Shown piece by piece: positions 61,201-64,000 of a stretch of 64,000 nt of DNA. Numbering within the stretch: position 1 is the stretch's first letter; each line of letters opens with the position of its first letter. The translations under genes were made by a program, and so were the position numbers. Where the stretch lies: assembly GCA_905250115.1 (NCBI GenBank), contig CAJNOI010000044.1, positions 227,714-291,713 on the forward strand, in the 5' to 3' direction. This DNA is from Adineta steineri (lineage: Eukaryota; Rotifera; Eurotatoria; Adinetida; Adinetidae). The notes below the pieces were generated by a model that searched no databases, was not told the origin of the DNA, and saw nothing but the letters and a program-made list of their open reading frames with translations.

Positions 61201-64000
61201 CATGTACTAAATCATTTCAAATGCCATCAAATCTTGTTCAATCAATAATGTTTAAGTATATAAATTTATTTATTTTTTTGAAAAGAAAGAAAATCTTATT
61301 CTTTTGTTCTATATTAGTTTATGTCGAGCATTTCTTGATTATTATGATCAATGGAAAGAAGAAACAATACGAAGAGCTGATGCAGTTATTTTTACAAAAC
61401 ATGATGAACTTGATAAAGAAATGGATTTTCAAATGCATTTACATGAACCAAGACGAATACGTATTGAAAATGATGTTCATCATGTTAGAGCAGGTAATTC
61501 AATGGAAGGATAGCACGATTTATTAAGTTAACTCATACTGTAAATAATCGGCAGAAAAACAATAAAAAATACAAGGAGCAAAGACAAACCCATAAGAAAG
61601 AAAAAAGTTTTATTTTTTGAAAAATTTAAAAGCTACGGACGAAATAACATATAATGATGAAACCACCTAAAACAATAGATAAATTATTTTGTAATTTTAT
61701 ACTATATTATACATGCGAGAAAATAAGACATCATGTTATAAATGTCTATTAATTATTGGTTCGTTTCTTTGATCTGTTCTTGCCATGTGTTATTTGTGTC
61801 CATCATTTGTTTGTTCAAGTTGTTCCATTTGTTTTAAATAGTACTGCTAGGGTGGGATACACCCAAAATTCAATAAAATTAAGAGTGCGGGTGTGAGAAC
61901 TAGGAAAGTCGACACCCACACCCACCCTCAAGATCGATCATTCAGACCATCTGAAATGCACCGTTTTCAGACGTTTACTATTGTATTTAGCATCCAGGAG
62001 GAACATTACAACAGTAGGATGAGGCAAATACAATAAAAAAATTGCTTATGTTTTTTTGTGATCATAATGAAGACTGATGAGATCACTACCAATGATGAAA
62101 CGACCTAAAACAATAGATAATTTATTTTTGCATGTAATACTATATTATACATACGACGAAATAAGACATCCTATTGTGGATGTCTATCAATTTTTGATTC
62201 ATTTTTGTCATCTGCTCATGCATTTGCTTATTCGTGTCTACCATTTGTTCGTTAATCTACTTCAATTGATCTGTGATGGTAGTTCACAATGCATTTGGAG
62301 ATGACGAATTAAGTGATATAGGTGGTGTTGGTACTGGATCAGTGGATGAAATTGATCCAGTACCAGCGCCATTAACTAAAACTAAAAGTTGATTTTGTTC
62401 AAGTTGTTCCATTTGTTTTAAATAGTACTGCTAGTGCATGTGAGAAGTAGAAAAGTCGACACCCACCCTCACCCTCAAGAGATAGCACGATTTATTCTTT
62501 TGAAAAATTCATCGATTTTACTTACGCTTTAACGATCTTCCCACTCATAGTTTTACATAGATGTCTTTCCTAAATCTAATTTATTCCATTCCATGATAGG
62601 ATGTAAGCGGAAATTGTAAAAATTCCTAAAGAAATAAATCACGGAAGATCTAGCGTCTAGTTCTGAATCTGAATTATACAGTAAAATGTTTTTCTTTTCT
62701 TTTAAATTTATAAGATGAACTTTCAACACATGATGAACGAATCGAACGTCATATTCGTGGTGTAGATGAAACATTAGAACAAACTGATACCAATTATCGT
62801 TTAATGTTAAATGATTTTTCAAAATCTATAAATACATATAAAGATGATATACATACTCTTGAACAACTCTTTGTAAATGCAACAACAACAACTCGTCTTG
62901 TAGCATTACAAGAACGTTTAGCAAAAAAGCGTGATACATTTATGGAAAATGTTCGAATATCTTTACGTAATTTTCGCCAACAATTTGATGAAGCTATGCA
63001 ATGTTTACGTCATGCAAATGCTAGTTTTCGTGAATCATTTATGTAATATTTTTTTTAGCAAAAATAAAATCGAAATTTGTTCATATTTTAATTTTTAGAA
63101 TATTTTCTGAAGGTGGAAATTATAGTCGAGAAGAAATTGAAGTTTATCGACGAAAACTTGAAAAAACTGCTGGTCAAATAGATAAAGCTGAAACTGCTAT
63201 ATTAAAAGAAATGGAAAAATTAGAAAAAAAACAATTAGAAGAAGCAACAAAAATAATTAGTCTATTTCAAGAACGGTAAAATATTTTTTTTGAAAGAAAC
63301 AAAAATTGCGTATTGATCTGAAATCTATTTTTTAGTTTTAAAAATCATATGACAGATTTACAATTTATTGAACTTGCAAATCGTTGGATTAGTGATACAC
63401 AAGTTAAAATTAAAGCTGAAGTTGGTGCAAATAATCAGCAAGCACAAACATTAAAAAAACTTATTCAATCATATCAAAACCAAATAGATTCATTTTTAAA
63501 TCCTAATATTGATAAACAAGTAAAAAGAATTTTATAACTAAATAAAAAATATATTCGTTTTTTCATATTTATTAGAAAACAACATTAAATGAAATTCGTG
63601 ATATTTTTCAACAAATATTATTAATGAATTATGAGCGAGCTCTATATTTAAAATGTTTAAATAATGAATTAATTATACCAGCTTCAATTGTTTCAATTCT
63701 TAAAAATAAAGGATTAATTACAGAAGGTATTCAACAATTAATTTTCTTATTCTTATAAATTTTGTAATGATTAATTTTAGAAAAATTAGCAAATGATTTA
63801 CATAGTGGTACAAATACAGACGAAATGAATACATCACGAAGACCATCAAAAATCAATATAGCTGCTCGAAATAGTGTTGATGAAGTTAAATCAGTTAAAT
63901 TTGCTGCACCAACACGAACAACTTTATCTCGAAATAAATCAGTTACAAATACTGGAACTGGTTTAACTAATGGACACCCAGAAGAAATGAATACAATTTC
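58216..64000 (+). CDS. CCDC180: CCDC180-like coiled-coil protein (3' end beyond window)
   Basis: 1,112 codons visible. Exons: 58216-58302, 58358-58469, 58669-58741, 58789-58889, 58955-59076, 59127-59193, 59239-59276, 59331-59465, 59516-59611, 59659-59822, 59878-59997, 60049-60217, 60273-60398, 60455-60628, 60686-60801, 60854-61255, 61318-61493, 62715-63042, 63099-63275, 63336-63519, 63576-63726, 63781->64000. The N terminus NKVYRQLFDAQVQLSDAY matches the CCDC180 start. The block FSEGGNYSREEIE ... AILKEMEKLE and the following TDLQFIELANRWISDTQVKI block match the human protein closely. Most of the chain is Glu/Lys/Gln-rich predicted coiled coil, with an acidic, Asn-rich insert at about residues 590-690. 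Family members carry DUF4455/DUF4456 regions, and expression in ciliated tissue is typical; no enzymatic role is known. The start could be the second in-frame ATG at 58225. Intron 61494-62714 holds an insertion-like block. Confidence 0.87.
61509..62496. mobile_element. Insertion-like block in a CCDC180 intron, flanked by 16-bp direct repeats
   Basis: GATAGCACGATTTATT occurs at 61509-61524 and again at 62481-62496, bracketing about 956 nt of extra sequence inside an intron that would otherwise be short. The interior contains two diverged copies of one segment: 61653-61930 and 62091-62478, sharing AATGATGAAAC-ACCTAAAACAATAGAT at one end and a ~40-nt block ending AATAGTACTGCTAG, then GTCGACACCCA, at the other. 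No transposase or reverse transcriptase frame is seen, so it would be a non-autonomous or decayed element. The 16-bp repeats could be a target-site duplication. Confidence 0.5.
61911..61930 (-). repeat. Short telomere-like C-rich motif
   Basis: Read on the minus strand the sequence is TGAGGGTGGGTGTGGGTGTC, containing TGTGGG. A related C-rich stretch, CACCCACCCTCACCCTCAAG, is at 62459-62478. Both lie at the same relative end of the two internal segment copies of the intronic insertion. TGTGGG has been reported as the bdelloid telomeric repeat. Confidence 0.4.

Noticed and set aside
1..64000. CRISPR arrays, bacterial operons, prophage or defence systems
   Set aside because: No regularly spaced short repeats, and genes are intron-containing and individually promoted. 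This is eukaryotic nuclear sequence.

Overview
This window is eukaryotic nuclear DNA, from a small invertebrate animal and most likely a bdelloid rotifer. It is strongly AT-rich. It carries eleven protein-coding genes, nearly all split by very short introns (mostly about 45-70 nt, GT...AG). The gene content is metazoan: giant sarcomeric Ig protein, PLC-like PRIP, ST7, DRAM and CCDC180. Two genes, a GH5 mannanase and a CE1-type esterase, look like the plant-cell-wall enzymes that bdelloids are known to have acquired from microbes. The rotifer assignment is an inference; another invertebrate with compact introns cannot be excluded.

Layout, left to right. 1-19739 (-): the N-terminal ~5,400 codons, in 35 visible exons, of a titin-superfamily/kettin(Sallimus)-like muscle protein that runs off the left edge. 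21268-27564 (-): a phospholipase-C-related but catalytically dead protein (PRIP/PLCL type). 30156-32864 (-): a DRAM-like autophagy membrane protein. 34398-35705 (-): a tail-anchored syntaxin-like protein. 35706-39954: a gene-poor stretch with an inverted repeat and a GC-rich hairpin. 39955-41350 (-) and 42260-43565 (+): a divergently arranged mannanase and feruloyl/acetyl-xylan-esterase-like enzyme, both secreted. 43905-46629 (-): UTP14, a ribosome-biogenesis factor. 47949-50475 (-): a cytochrome P450. 50751-54291 (-): ST7. 56049-57779 (-): an unrecognised, low-complexity, probably nuclear regulator. 58216->64000 (+): a CCDC180-like coiled-coil protein that runs off the right edge and has an insertion-like block in one intron.

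Exon models were built by hand from splice signals. They were checked by requiring reading frame to be kept across every junction and by similarity to remembered family sequences. Individual junctions could be off by a few bases, and no transcript evidence was available. Apart from the CAZyme pair, which plausibly acts together on plant or algal wall polysaccharide, the neighbours have no evident functional relationship, as expected for a eukaryotic chromosome. The most unusual parts are three separate kinds of internal protein repeat in the giant Ig gene, the degree of active-site decay in the PLC-like gene, the secreted CAZyme pair, the orphan nuclear-type protein, and the insertion in the CCDC180 intron.
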